The notes beneath the pieces were generated by a model. That model searched no databases. It worked only from the letters and a program-made list of their open reading frames with translations, and had not been told where the DNA came from. Source: CAMYLY01 sp036397755 (GTDB lineage Bacteria > Gemmatimonadota > Gemmatimonadetes > Gemmatimonadales > GWC2-71-9). From it: a stretch of DNA of 64,000 nt. How positions within the stretch are numbered: position 1 is the first letter of the stretch; every line of letters starts with the position of its first letter. The stretch spans positions 1-64,000 of the forward strand of contig DASWII010000009.1 of assembly GCA_036397755.1 (NCBI GenBank). Direction: 5' to 3'. Of the stretch, positions 52,722-61,908 are shown piece by piece. The translations under genes and the position numbers were made by a program.

Positions 52722-53842
52722 TGTTCTACCATCTGCTCGCTCCATTCGCCGAACGCCACATCGTGTTCAACCTGTTCGCGTACATCACGTTCAGGACCGC
52801 TGGGGCCGGCGTCACGGCCATCCTGCTCTCGTTCGTCATCGGGCCGTTTATCATTCGGCGGTTGCAGGAGAAGAAGGTGGGGCAGGTGATCCGTGCGGAG
52901 GGTCCCCGGTCGCACCAGGGCAAGCAGGGCACGCCGACCATGGGTGGTATCATCGTGCTGATCTGCACCCTGGTGCCGACGCTGTTGTGGGCGCAGCTCT
53001 CCAATCGCTACGTGATCGTGGCGGCTCTGGCGACGCTCTGGATGGGGTGCATCGGATTCCTCGACGACTACCTCAAGTTCGTCGAGGGCAAGTCCCGCGG
53101 GCTCGTGGCGAAGTACAAGCTGGTCGGTCAGCTCACCTTTGGGCTGGGACTGGCCATGTACCTGCTGGTCTGGCCCCTCGCGCCGACGGTCGCGGCCAAC
53201 ACGGTCACACTGCCGTTCTTCAAATACGTCTTGATCCCTTTGCCGCCGGTGCTGTACCTGGCGTTCGTCACGTTCGTGACGGCGGGAGCGAGCAACGCCG
53301 TCAATCTGACGGACGGACTCGACGGACTCGCAACGGGGCTTACGGCGATCGCCGCGGCCACCCTGGGGATCTTCGCGTACTTGTTCGGCCGGGTGGATAC
53401 TGCGGAGTATCTCCTGGTCCCGTACCTGGCCGGTGCGGGGGAACTCACCGTGTTTTGCGTCAGTCTTGCGGGGGCGGCCCTCGGTTTTCTGTGGTACAAC
53501 GCGCACCCGGCGCAGGTCTTCATGGGTGACACGGGCAGTCTCGCGATCGGCGGCGCATTCGGAACGGTCGCGATCCTGCTCAAGTCGGAGTTTCTCCTTC
53601 TCATCGTTGCCGGAGTGTTCGTCGCCGAGGCCGCGTCGGTGATTCTGCAGACGTCCGTGTATCGGTGGCGCAAACGCCGCCGTGGGAAGAGCTATGCCGA
53701 CCAGCATCGGCTCTTTCGGATGGCACCGCTCCATCATCATTTCGAGCAACTCGGCTGGCCCGAGTCGCGTATCGTGACGCGGTTCTATATCATCGGCATT
53801 CTGTGCGCGTTGTTCGCCCTCTCCACCCTGAAGATCAGATGA
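52721..53842 (+). CDS. mraY: Phospho-MurNAc-pentapeptide transferase MraY
   Basis: Transfers the precursor to undecaprenyl phosphate, making lipid I. 373 residues with ten transmembrane helices. Catalytic aspartate motifs: GFLDDYLK, NLTDGLDGLA, MGDTGSLA and APLHHHFE are all present. GTG 52721 overlaps the murF stop by one base (TAGTG). Confidence 0.97.
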   Translation: MFYHLLAPFAERHIVFNLFAYITFRTAGAGVTAILLSFVIGPFIIRRLQEKKVGQVIRAEGPRSHQGKQGTPTMGGIIVLICTLVPTLLWAQLSNRYVIVAALATLWMGCIGFLDDYLKFVEGKSRGLVAKYKLVGQLTFGLGLAMYLLVWPLAPTVAANTVTLPFFKYVLIPLPPVLYLAFVTFVTAGASNAVNLTDGLDGLATGLTAIAAATLGIFAYLFGRVDTAEYLLVPYLAGAGELTVFCVSLAGAALGFLWYNAHPAQVFMGDTGSLAIGGAFGTVAILLKSEFLLLIVAGVFVAEAASVILQTSVYRWRKRRRGKSYADQHRLFRMAPLHHHFEQLGWPESRIVTRFYIIGILCALFALSTLKIR

Positions 53843-55182
53843 TCCCAGCCCGGTGGCGTGACGGGGAGGTGGCAGTGATTGGGTTGGGTCGGAGCGGCCG
53901 GGCGGCCTCCGCGTGGCTGGCGGCGCACGGTTGTGCGGTCTATGCCTCGGACCGGTCCGACGATGAGGCTGTGCGCGCCGGCGCGGCGGCGCTCCGCGCC
54001 GTCGGGTGCGTCGTCGATACGGGATCCCACGACACGAACCGCGTCGCCCGGGCGGTCGTCGCCATCGTGTCGCCGGGAGTCGCGCCGGATGCGCCGCCCG
54101 TCGCGGCGGCACGCGCCGCGGGGGTCGAGGTGCTCGCCGAGCTGGATCTCGGAGTGCTGGCCCTGGATGGCGTGCCCGTGGTGGCCGTCACCGGGACCAA
54201 CGGCAAGACGACAACCACGGCATGCATCGCGCACCTCCTCGTGGCGGCCGGCGTCCGGGCTGTTGCGGGTGGCAATATCGGTCGTCCGTTGGTGGACGTC
54301 GCCACCGATCCGCAGCGGCCCGAATGGGTGGTGGTCGAGACGTCATCGTTCCAATTGCATGATGCACCCCACCTTGATCCCGCGGTTGGGGTTGTCACCA
54401 ACCTCGCGGCCGATCACCTCGATCGCTATCCGACGCTCGAGGCGTACTACGAAGACAAGCGCTTGCTCTTTCGCAATGCGACGCCACAGTCCATCTGGGT
54501 GCTCAACGCCGATGACGCGGTGGTGGAGACTCTCTGTGAGGGTCGGCCGGGCTCGCGCAAGCGGTTCAGCACCGCGAAGCCGAGCGACGCTTGGTACGAC
54601 CGCGAACGCGGGGAACTTGTCGTGGGCGCGACGGCGGTGCTGCGACGGGCGGAACTCCAGCTCTTCGGAGATCACAATGTGGCGAACGTGCTCGCGGCAG
54701 CGCTCGCCGCGCAGGCCGTGGGCGTCGGACCCGAGCAATTGACCGAGGGCCTACGCTCCTTCCGACCGCTGCCGCACCGCCTCGAGCCCGTCACGGAACG
54801 GGATGGCATCCTGTGGATCAATGATTCGAAGGCGACCAACGTCGCCTCGGCCATCGTGGCGTTGCGAGCGATGAACCGGCCGTACGTGCTCGTGCTCGGC
54901 GGGCGCGACAAGGGAGACGATTTTGCCAAACTCAACAGCGCCCTGGAGAGATGTCGGCGCGCGGTGGCGTATGGTGAGGCGGGCGCGGCGGTGGCGGCGG
55001 CGATACGGTCGCGCGTGAAGGTGGACGTCGTGGAGCTCTTCGATGCGGCCGTGCGCACGGCGGAGGGAGCGGCCCGGTCGGGTGACGCCCTGCTCCTGTC
55101 GCCGGCCTGCGCGAGCTTCGATCAATTCAGCAACTATGAGGAGCGCGGGCTGCGGTTCCGGCATCTCGCGGGCGCGCCATGA
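53839..55182 (+). CDS. murD: UDP-MurNAc-L-Ala:D-Glu ligase MurD
   Basis: Adds D-glutamate to UDP-MurNAc-L-Ala. 447 residues from ATG 53839, where MraY's stop overlaps (ATGA). N-terminal UDP-binding VIGLGRSGRAA, P-loop VAVTGTNGKTTTTA, WVVVETSSFQLHD, NDSKATNVAS and LVLGGRDKGDDFAKL are MurD-specific signatures. Open frame extends upstream into mraY but carries no homology. Confidence 0.97.
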   Translation: MIPARWRDGEVAVIGLGRSGRAASAWLAAHGCAVYASDRSDDEAVRAGAAALRAVGCVVDTGSHDTNRVARAVVAIVSPGVAPDAPPVAAARAAGVEVLAELDLGVLALDGVPVVAVTGTNGKTTTTACIAHLLVAAGVRAVAGGNIGRPLVDVATDPQRPEWVVVETSSFQLHDAPHLDPAVGVVTNLAADHLDRYPTLEAYYEDKRLLFRNATPQSIWVLNADDAVVETLCEGRPGSRKRFSTAKPSDAWYDRERGELVVGATAVLRRAELQLFGDHNVANVLAAALAAQAVGVGPEQLTEGLRSFRPLPHRLEPVTERDGILWINDSKATNVASAIVALRAMNRPYVLVLGGRDKGDDFAKLNSALERCRRAVAYGEAGAAVAAAIRSRVKVDVVELFDAAVRTAEGAARSGDALLLSPACASFDQFSNYEERGLRFRHLAGAP

Positions 55183-56306
55183 CCCCGGCGAACGGTACGC
55201 CGCTCGAGTGGGAGGGGCGGTTGTTGGGTGTGGTCACGGCCGTGCTCGTGGCCTTTGGTGTCGCGGCCGTCTACGGCGCGTCGTCCGTTTGGGCGGTACA
55301 GAGCGGCCAGCCGGGCCAGTTCTTCGCGCTGCGCCAGCTGGGTGGGGCCGTCGCTGGCGTTCTGCTGCTCGTGGTCGCCGCCCGGGTGGATTACCAGTGG
55401 TGGCGTCGGCTTGCCTGGCCGCTCCTGGGGCTCACCGTCGTGCTCCTGCTTATCCCGCTACTCCCGTTCGCGCGTGGGATCGCCCCGGAGATCAACGGAG
55501 CGCGACGGTGGGTGCAGCTCGGTCCAGCGTCGATCCAACCATCTGAGTTCGCGAAGTTCACCGTTGTGGTGTGGGTGGCGATGCTCGCGGCCAAAAAGGG
55601 AGACCTGGTCCGCGAGTTCAAGCGCGGCCTGCTCCCCTTCCTGATCGTGACTCTGCCGGTCGTTGGGCTGATCGTCCTGGAGCCCGACCTGTCCTCCGGC
55701 ACCGTGGTGCTCCTGCTGGCCGGCATCGTGGTGTTCACGGCCGGCGCCAAGATCGGTCATTTTCTCGTGATCGGTGTCATGGCGCTGCCCCTGGTGTGGC
55801 ACGAAGTGGCCACGGTGCAATACCGGTTGCAACGCATGGTCAGCTTCTTGAGTTCCGGGGACGACCTGGCCGAGGCGAGTTGGCAGATCCAGCAGTCCCT
55901 CGTGGGATTCGGCGCTGGGGAGTTCCTTGGGACGGGGTTCGGCCAGGGATTACAAAAGCTCGGCTATCTGCCGTACGCGTATTCGGACTTCATCTTCAGC
56001 ACCATCGGCGAGGAGTGGGGGTTCTTGGGCGTGGTGGTGCTCGTGGGGCTGTTTGCCGTCTACCTCATCCTCGGGTTTCGCATCGCGCGGACGGCGCCGG
56101 ATCTGTTCGGCACGCTGCTCGCGACCGGGCTGACGTCGGCAATCGGCATCGCGGCCATCCTGCACATGGCGGTCACCCTGCACCTCGTGCCGACGACGGG
56201 TATCAGCTTGCCGTTCATCTCCTATGGACGCTCGAGTCTCCTCGTGTCGCTGCTGGCCACCGGCGTGCTCATCGGCATCGGGTCGCGCCGCGGGTCTGCG
56301 CGATGA
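55179..56306 (+). CDS. ftsW: Septal peptidoglycan glycosyltransferase FtsW (SEDS)
   Basis: SEDS-family lipid II polymerase that works with FtsI at the septum. 375 residues, ten helices. NGARRWVQLGPASIQPSEFAK, LEPDLSSGTV (containing the essential Asp), SDFIFSTIGEEWGFLG and PFISYGRSSLL are the family's signature loops. Position between murD and murG favours FtsW over RodA. ATGA overlaps both neighbours. Confidence 0.96.
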   Translation: MTPANGTPLEWEGRLLGVVTAVLVAFGVAAVYGASSVWAVQSGQPGQFFALRQLGGAVAGVLLLVVAARVDYQWWRRLAWPLLGLTVVLLLIPLLPFARGIAPEINGARRWVQLGPASIQPSEFAKFTVVVWVAMLAAKKGDLVREFKRGLLPFLIVTLPVVGLIVLEPDLSSGTVVLLLAGIVVFTAGAKIGHFLVIGVMALPLVWHEVATVQYRLQRMVSFLSSGDDLAEASWQIQQSLVGFGAGEFLGTGFGQGLQKLGYLPYAYSDFIFSTIGEEWGFLGVVVLVGLFAVYLILGFRIARTAPDLFGTLLATGLTSAIGIAAILHMAVTLHLVPTTGISLPFISYGRSSLLVSLLATGVLIGIGSRRGSAR

Positions 56307-57397
56307 GGTCCATTCTTATTGCAGGCGGGGGGACCGGTGGTCATCTCATGCCGGCCCTCGCCATCGCTGACGCGCTCGTGCGCCTCGACGCAGACGTCGA
56401 GCCGGTGTTGGTCGGCGCCCGCAGAGGGGTGGAGGCACGGATCCTTCCGACTCGACCGTACCGGTATTACCTCCTCCCGACCGAGCCCATCTACCGGACG
56501 CAGTGGTGGCGCAACCTGCGGTGGCCGGTCCTGGCGGCTCGTGTGCTGTCGCTCGCGCGCGAGATCGTCCGTTGGGAGCAGCCCGTCGTGGCGGTCGGGA
56601 CCGGTGGGTATGCCGCGGGACCGCCGCTCGTCGCGGCAGCACGCGCCCGAGTTCCCCTCGTGCTTCAAGAGCAGAACGCCTATCCGGGATTCACGACCCG
56701 CAGGTTGTCGCCCCGGGCAGCGCAGGTCCACCTGGGCTTTCCCGAAGCTCGCCAACACCTGCGGGTAGCCCCGGGCACGGCGGTGCACATGTTCGGCAAC
56801 CCCGTCGTGCCACCGCCGGATCCGAGGCCCACCCCCACGCAGGCCAAGACGGCACTGGGAATCGATCCAGCCCGGCCGGCGCTGCTCGTGTTCGGTGGCA
56901 GCCAAGGAGCCCGCGCACTCAACGCGGTGGTGTCGGCAGCTGTCGCGCAGCGGCTGTTCGACCATGTTGCCCTGCTGTGGGGTACCGGACCCGCGGCGTT
57001 TGACCGGTATCGACACTTACACGCTCCGCCCGCGCGGGTGATCCGAGCGTTCTGGGACCCCATCGCCGAGGCCTACGCGGCCGCCGATCTGGTGCTGTCC
57101 CGGTCCGGTGCCATGACGACTGCCGAAGTGTGTGTGTGGGGTCGGCCGGCGGTCTACGTGCCGCTGCCAACCGCCGCGGGCGACCATCAGACGGCGAACG
57201 CGCGTGCCTTGGCGGACGGTGGCGCGGCGATGCTCGTCCCTGAGGTGGAATTGCGGCCTGAGTCCCTCGGGGCGTTGGTTCGGGATTTGTTCGCTTCTGG
57301 GAATCGGCTGGAATCGATGGGGGCGGCAGCGGCATCGCGTGGACACCCGAAAGCAGCCGAAAGCATAGCTAGAACCGTTCTCACGTTAGTGGCCTAA
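56303..57397 (+). CDS. murG: UDP-GlcNAc:lipid I N-acetylglucosaminyltransferase MurG
   Basis: Makes lipid II on the inner face of the membrane. 364 residues. Glycine loops IAGGGTGGHLMPALA and VGTGGYAAGPPL, acceptor-site LQEQNAYPGFTTR, and the UDP-GlcNAc site VLSRSGAMTTAEV with PLPTAAGDHQTANA are all present. ATG 56303 overlaps ftsW (ATGA). The only noticeable intergenic gap of the cluster follows it. Confidence 0.97.
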   Translation: MRSILIAGGGTGGHLMPALAIADALVRLDADVEPVLVGARRGVEARILPTRPYRYYLLPTEPIYRTQWWRNLRWPVLAARVLSLAREIVRWEQPVVAVGTGGYAAGPPLVAAARARVPLVLQEQNAYPGFTTRRLSPRAAQVHLGFPEARQHLRVAPGTAVHMFGNPVVPPPDPRPTPTQAKTALGIDPARPALLVFGGSQGARALNAVVSAAVAQRLFDHVALLWGTGPAAFDRYRHLHAPPARVIRAFWDPIAEAYAAADLVLSRSGAMTTAEVCVWGRPAVYVPLPTAAGDHQTANARALADGGAAMLVPEVELRPESLGALVRDLFASGNRLESMGAAAASRGHPKAAESIARTVLTLVA

Positions 57398-57408
57398 GTC
57401 TAAAGCCT

Positions 57409-57436
57409 TTCGCAACTTCCCTGATGTCTTTATATT
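57409..57436 (+). promoter_or_regulatory. Internal dcw promoter before murC
   Basis: The 51-base murG-murC gap is unusually AT-rich and contains TATATT, the best -10 match in the window, 12 bases before ATG 57449. A weak TTTCGC lies 16 bases upstream of it. It would drive murC-ftsQ-ftsA-ftsZ separately. Confidence 0.5.
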
Positions 57437-57448
57437 GTCTGCCCACCA

Positions 57449-58828
57449 ATGCTCCTGTTCACCCCCGAGGATCCTCGACCCATCCATTTCATGGGGGTAG
57501 CCGGCGCTGGAATGAGTGCGTTGGCGCTCATGGCCACGCGGCGAGGGCTGCGCGTAACCGGATGTGACACCCACCCCCAGGCGGCGGCCGACGTGTTGGA
57601 GGCCGGCGCCACGATCTTCGAGGGCCATTCACAGGACCACGTGGAAGGAGCACGCGCCGTGGTGTATACGGCCGCCGTGCCACCTGAGCATCCGGAACTC
57701 GAAGCGGCCCGCCGGGCCGGGATCCCGGTCGTGCGCCGGGCCGATGCATTGGGATCGCTTGTGAACGGACGCACGCTCGTGGCCGTTGCGGGGACGCATG
57801 GCAAGACCACCACCACCGCCATGGTCACCGAGGCGTTTGTGGCGGCTGGCAGCGATCCGACGGCTCTTGTCGGAGGGCGCGTGGCGAGTTGGAACGGGAA
57901 CGCGCGACTCGGTGGGAACGATCTATATGTGGTCGAGGCGGACGAGTTCGACCGAGCGTTCCTGTCGTTGCGGCCGACGGTTGCGATTGTGAACAACGTC
58001 GAGGCTGATCACCTCGAGTGCTACGGCTCACTCGAGCACCTGGAGGAAGCGTTCGTGACCTTCGCATCGCACGCGGAGCGAGTCCTCGTTGGTGCGGACG
58101 ATCGCGGTGCGGTGCGGATTGGGGACGCGATTGGGAGTCGCGTATGGCGGGTTGGGACGAACCCCGCCGCGCAGGTCTGCGTATCGGGACTGCGTGCCAC
58201 ACCGCGCGGGACGAGGGCGCGAGCCCGTTTTCCCGATGGGGAGACGGTGAAGTTCGTCGTGGCCGTTCCCGGAGTGCACAACGTGCGTAACGCCGCCATG
58301 GCGCTTGCGGCAGCCCGCGCGCTGGACCTGGACGTGACGTCCGCGGCCAAGGGCCTGGCCGCGTTCGGCGGGGTCGGGCGGAGGTTCGACGTGCTCGGCA
58401 CGTTCCGCGGGGTCACGGTCGTGGATGATTACGCCCACCATCCATCGGAGATCGCGGCGACGATCGGTGCGGCCCGGCAGCGGTATCCCAAAGGTCGCAT
58501 CGTCGCGGTATTTCAGCCCCACCTCTACTCGCGCACCAAAGCTCTCGCGCAGCAGTTCGGCATCACGCTCTCGGTGGCGGACCACGTGGTGGTGACGGAG
58601 ATCTACCCTGCTCGGGAGGCACCTGTACCCGGCGTTTCGGGGGAACAGGTTGCCGCGGCGGCACGTCAGGCGGGTGCAACCGTCGATTGGGTGCCCGACC
58701 GCGACGCGCTGGCCGCCCACGTGTTTGACCTGGTGATTGGTGGCGATGTGGTGGTCGTGATGGGAGCGGGAGACGTCACGGAGGTTGGCCACGCGCTGAC
58801 CGCGCGGATGCGGGGAGCCGCCGCATGA
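57449..58828 (+). CDS. murC: UDP-N-acetylmuramate:L-alanine ligase MurC
   Basis: First Mur ligase: adds L-Ala to UDP-MurNAc. 459 residues. HFMGVAGAGMSALALM (N-terminal nucleotide fold), P-loop VAGTHGKTTTTAM, VEADEFDRAFL, NNVEADHLECYGS and DDYAHHPSEIAATI are MurC-specific. No Shine-Dalgarno is obvious. murB does not follow it, although murC-murB is common, including as a fusion. Overlaps ftsQ by ATGA. Confidence 0.97.
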   Translation: MLLFTPEDPRPIHFMGVAGAGMSALALMATRRGLRVTGCDTHPQAAADVLEAGATIFEGHSQDHVEGARAVVYTAAVPPEHPELEAARRAGIPVVRRADALGSLVNGRTLVAVAGTHGKTTTTAMVTEAFVAAGSDPTALVGGRVASWNGNARLGGNDLYVVEADEFDRAFLSLRPTVAIVNNVEADHLECYGSLEHLEEAFVTFASHAERVLVGADDRGAVRIGDAIGSRVWRVGTNPAAQVCVSGLRATPRGTRARARFPDGETVKFVVAVPGVHNVRNAAMALAAARALDLDVTSAAKGLAAFGGVGRRFDVLGTFRGVTVVDDYAHHPSEIAATIGAARQRYPKGRIVAVFQPHLYSRTKALAQQFGITLSVADHVVVTEIYPAREAPVPGVSGEQVAAAARQAGATVDWVPDRDALAAHVFDLVIGGDVVVVMGAGDVTEVGHALTARMRGAAA

Positions 58829-59496
58829 CGCGACGGCGCCGGGCATTCTGGTTTGCGGCGGCGTTGCTGGCTGGAGCCTTCACGGTTTACGGTATTCGGT
58901 TCGTTCCGTTCTTCGAGGTGCGACGGGTGGAGGTGCACGGGCTCCGGTATCTCGATCCGCTCGCGGTCGTCGAGTCCCTCGGCATCGAACCCAACCGGAA
59001 CCTGTTTGCCCCGCTCGGTGCTCTGCAAGCGCGAGCGGTGGCGCTTCCCGGTGTCGCAAGTGCCGAGGTGCGGCGCAGGTTGCCGGGTACGCTGAGCTTC
59101 GTGATACGCGAGCGTGTCCCCGTGGCGCTGCTCGCCGGGGCCGACGGTCTCGTGCCGCTGGCCGCCGACGCCGCGACGCTGCCGTTCGACCCGCTCGTGA
59201 GCGGCTTGTCGCTGCCGCTGGTGGTGGTGGCCGATACGACCGTGCTGCGCGTCCTGTCGCTCGTGCGGGCGCTGGACTCCACGCTGTTCACGATGATCGA
59301 CGCGGCGGAGCCAGCGGGTCGTGCGGTCGTGCTGACGGCGGGATCCCGCCGGGTGACGCTGCATGCCGACCTCGGATCGAGTGACTTCGTCGGTCTCCAG
59401 GCGGTACGACGCGACTTGACCGAGCGGGCCGAGTCGTTCGAGGAAATCGACACACGCTTCGACGGGTGGGTTGTGGTGCGACGGGAAGGCACATGA
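58825..59496 (+). CDS. ftsQ: Cell division protein FtsQ/DivIB
   Basis: 223 residues: basic cytoplasmic end (TRRRRA), one transmembrane helix (about 7-24) and a POTRA domain (about 28-97, FFEVRRVEVHGLRYLDPLAVVESLGI, LPGVASAEVRRRLPGTLSFVIRER), then the beta domain with RFDGWVVVRRE at the end. Scaffolds FtsW/FtsI with FtsL. Overlaps both murC and ftsA by ATGA. Confidence 0.92.
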   Translation: MTRRRRAFWFAAALLAGAFTVYGIRFVPFFEVRRVEVHGLRYLDPLAVVESLGIEPNRNLFAPLGALQARAVALPGVASAEVRRRLPGTLSFVIRERVPVALLAGADGLVPLAADAATLPFDPLVSGLSLPLVVVADTTVLRVLSLVRALDSTLFTMIDAAEPAGRAVVLTAGSRRVTLHADLGSSDFVGLQAVRRDLTERAESFEEIDTRFDGWVVVRREGT

Positions 59497-60728
59497 AGCG
59501 CGGGGCGCTCATCGCGGGGCTCGACTTGGGAAGCACCAAGACGTGTGCCGTCATCGGTGAGGTGAGGGCCGAGACCGGTGACCTCAGGGTGCGGGTGCTG
59601 GGGGTCGGCACGGCGCGCGCGACGGGGGTCAAGCGCGGCCTCGTACGAGACATCGAGGAGACCACGCAGTCGGTGGTGCGGGCGATCCGGGACGCCGAGC
59701 GGATGGCGGGCGTGAAGGTCTCGGCCGTGTTCTGCGGCATCGCCGGCGATCACGTCCGCACGCAGATGTCCACTGGGCTGGCGTCGGTCACCGGGGACGA
59801 GATTCGTCGCCAGGATACGGATCGCGTCGACGATGTCGCCCGGGCGGTCAGCTTGGGCGATGGATACGAACTCCTGCACTCGATTCCTCAGGAGTACAAG
59901 GTCGACAGCCAGCGGGGAATCAGTGATCCGGTGGGGATGACGGGGTTGCGCCTGGAGGTCGAGATGTGCTTGATCGCCACGCAGGCCCAGGCTGCCCAGA
60001 ATCTCCGCAAGGCGGTGCAGCGTGGGGGCTACGGGGTCGGTGAACTGGTGCTCGAGCCCCTTGCGGGGGCGCTTGCCGTGCTGACGGACGAGGAGCGCGA
60101 GCTCGGCTGCGCGTTGGTGGACCTGGGTGGTGGCTCCACGACGGTGGCCGTGTTCCACGACGGCAAGCTCCGGCATCTCGCGTCGCTGCCCTACGCCGGG
60201 TCTCACGTGACGAACGATCTCGTGCAAGGATTGGGGGTGACGCAGGCCGACGCGGAGCGTCTCAAGGAGCGTTGGGGGGTCGCCTACAACACGGAGAACG
60301 TGAATCCGGAGGAGCTGGTGGAGCTCCCGGCGCCCCCAGGTCACCAAGCGAGGCAGGCAAAACGGGAGCTTCTGACACATATTATACAGGAGCGCCTCGA
60401 CGAGATCTTCGGTCTCGTCCTCGAACACGTAGAAGCAGCGGGATATGTCGGTCGCCTTCCGTCCGGTATCATCCTCACCGGCGGCGGTGCCCAGTTGACG
60501 AACATCGTGGAGCTTGGCCGCGAGGTATTCGCGATGCCGGTGCGTACTGGTGTGCCGGGACGCGGCATCACGGGGTTGGTGGACAGCGTCCAAGAGCCAC
60601 GGTTCGCGGTGCCTGTAGGACTCGTGTTGTACGGAGCTCGACGGCGGGCGCATGGCGAGCTGTTCGGTGGGACGGGTGCGGGACGGTGGGTTGCGCCGGT
60701 CAAGCGGTGGTTGCAGGATTTCTTCTAG
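59493..60728 (+). CDS. ftsA: Cell division protein FtsA
   Basis: Actin-like ATPase that tethers FtsZ filaments to the membrane. 411 residues from ATG 59493. Phosphate-1 loop AGLDLGSTKTCAVIG, the 1C/SHS2 insertion (about 80-165, AVFCGIAGDHV ... VDSQRGISDPVGMTGLRLEV), CALVDLGGGSTTVAVF and ILTGGGAQL. The amphipathic C-terminal VKRWLQDFF is the membrane-targeting tail. 19 bases precede ftsZ. Confidence 0.96.
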   Translation: MKRGALIAGLDLGSTKTCAVIGEVRAETGDLRVRVLGVGTARATGVKRGLVRDIEETTQSVVRAIRDAERMAGVKVSAVFCGIAGDHVRTQMSTGLASVTGDEIRRQDTDRVDDVARAVSLGDGYELLHSIPQEYKVDSQRGISDPVGMTGLRLEVEMCLIATQAQAAQNLRKAVQRGGYGVGELVLEPLAGALAVLTDEERELGCALVDLGGGSTTVAVFHDGKLRHLASLPYAGSHVTNDLVQGLGVTQADAERLKERWGVAYNTENVNPEELVELPAPPGHQARQAKRELLTHIIQERLDEIFGLVLEHVEAAGYVGRLPSGIILTGGGAQLTNIVELGREVFAMPVRTGVPGRGITGLVDSVQEPRFAVPVGLVLYGARRRAHGELFGGTGAGRWVAPVKRWLQDFF

Positions 60729-60747
60729 CGGAGCGTACGAGGGGGCC

Positions 60748-61908
60748 ATGGTCTTCGAGCTCGAAGAAGCGGTGTCACAGAGCGCACGCATGAGGGTGGT
60801 CGGCGTTGGCGGCGGTGGGGGCAACGCCGTCAACCGCATGATCGCCGAACGGCTGAGCGGCGTCGAGTTCGTGTCGGTGAACACCGACGCGCAGGCACTC
60901 GTGCACAACAACGCGGACGTCAAGGTGCAGATCGGCAAGCGGCTGACGCGCGGGCTCGGCGCGGGCGCGCGTCCCGAAATCGGCCGGCAGGCGATCGAAG
61001 AGAACCGCGACGACGTGCTGCGTGTACTCGAAGGATCCGACCTCGTATTCGTGACCTGTGGCATGGGCGGAGGGACGGGAACCGGGGCCGCACCCATCAT
61101 CGCCCAGCTTGCACGGGACGTGGGCGCCCTGACGGTCGGGATCGTGACCCGGCCGTTTCTCTTCGAGGGCCGCAAGCGGATGCGCCAGGCGGATATCGGA
61201 ATCGCTGAACTGCGCAAGCAGGTCGACACGATGATCATCGTGCCGAATGAGCGCTTGCTCGCCGTGGTGGGACGCGAAGTTCCGTTCCAAGACGCGTTGA
61301 AGAAGGCGGACGAAGTGTTGCTCCACGCCACGCAGGGCATCTCGACGCTGATCAGCGTGACCGGGTTGGTCAATGTCGACTTCGCCGATGTGCGGACGGT
61401 GATGCAGAATGGCGGATCGGCGCTCATGGGTACGGGCGTCGGGCGTGGGGAGGACCGGGCGGTTGCCGCGGCCCAGCAGGCCATCGCCAGCCCGTTGCTC
61501 GACGACATCTCTATCGCGGGATCGACCGGTGTGCTCGTGAACATCGCCGGCGGTCAGGACCTCACCATGGGAGACGTGACCCAGGTGAGTGAGATCATCC
61601 ACGAGGCCGCGGGTGATCAGGCCGAGATCATCTTCGGCACCGTGCATGACCCCGCGCTCGACGGCGAGATTCGCATCACCGTCATTGCGACCGGGTTCGA
61701 CAAGCAGACGATGACCCATGAGAGTCCATTCGGGCGCTCGGCGGCCGCGGGGGTATTGCCGTTCCCCCAGCGCGCAGGTCGCGCGTCGGGGGCGGCCCGA
61801 TCGTCCTCCACGACGGCCCCGCGGCCCGCCGCGCCCCCTAAGCCCGCTGAGCTTGCCGACATGCCTGAGATGGAGATCCCGACCTTCATCCGGCGCCAAA
61901 TGGACTGA
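60748..61908 (+). CDS. ftsZ: Cell division protein FtsZ
   Basis: Tubulin-like GTPase that forms the Z ring. 386 residues. GTP-binding tubulin signature GMGGGTGTGAAP, VGVGGGGGNAVNRM at the front and T7-loop NVDFADVRTVM. A Pro/Ala linker (about 325-370) leads to the C-terminal peptide EIPTFIRRQ that binds FtsA. ATG 60748 with GAGGGGG about 5 bases upstream. Its stop shares a base with the M23 gene. Confidence 0.98.
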   Translation: MVFELEEAVSQSARMRVVGVGGGGGNAVNRMIAERLSGVEFVSVNTDAQALVHNNADVKVQIGKRLTRGLGAGARPEIGRQAIEENRDDVLRVLEGSDLVFVTCGMGGGTGTGAAPIIAQLARDVGALTVGIVTRPFLFEGRKRMRQADIGIAELRKQVDTMIIVPNERLLAVVGREVPFQDALKKADEVLLHATQGISTLISVTGLVNVDFADVRTVMQNGGSALMGTGVGRGEDRAVAAAQQAIASPLLDDISIAGSTGVLVNIAGGQDLTMGDVTQVSEIIHEAAGDQAEIIFGTVHDPALDGEIRITVIATGFDKQTMTHESPFGRSAAAGVLPFPQRAGRASGAARSSSTTAPRPAAPPKPAELADMPEMEIPTFIRRQMD

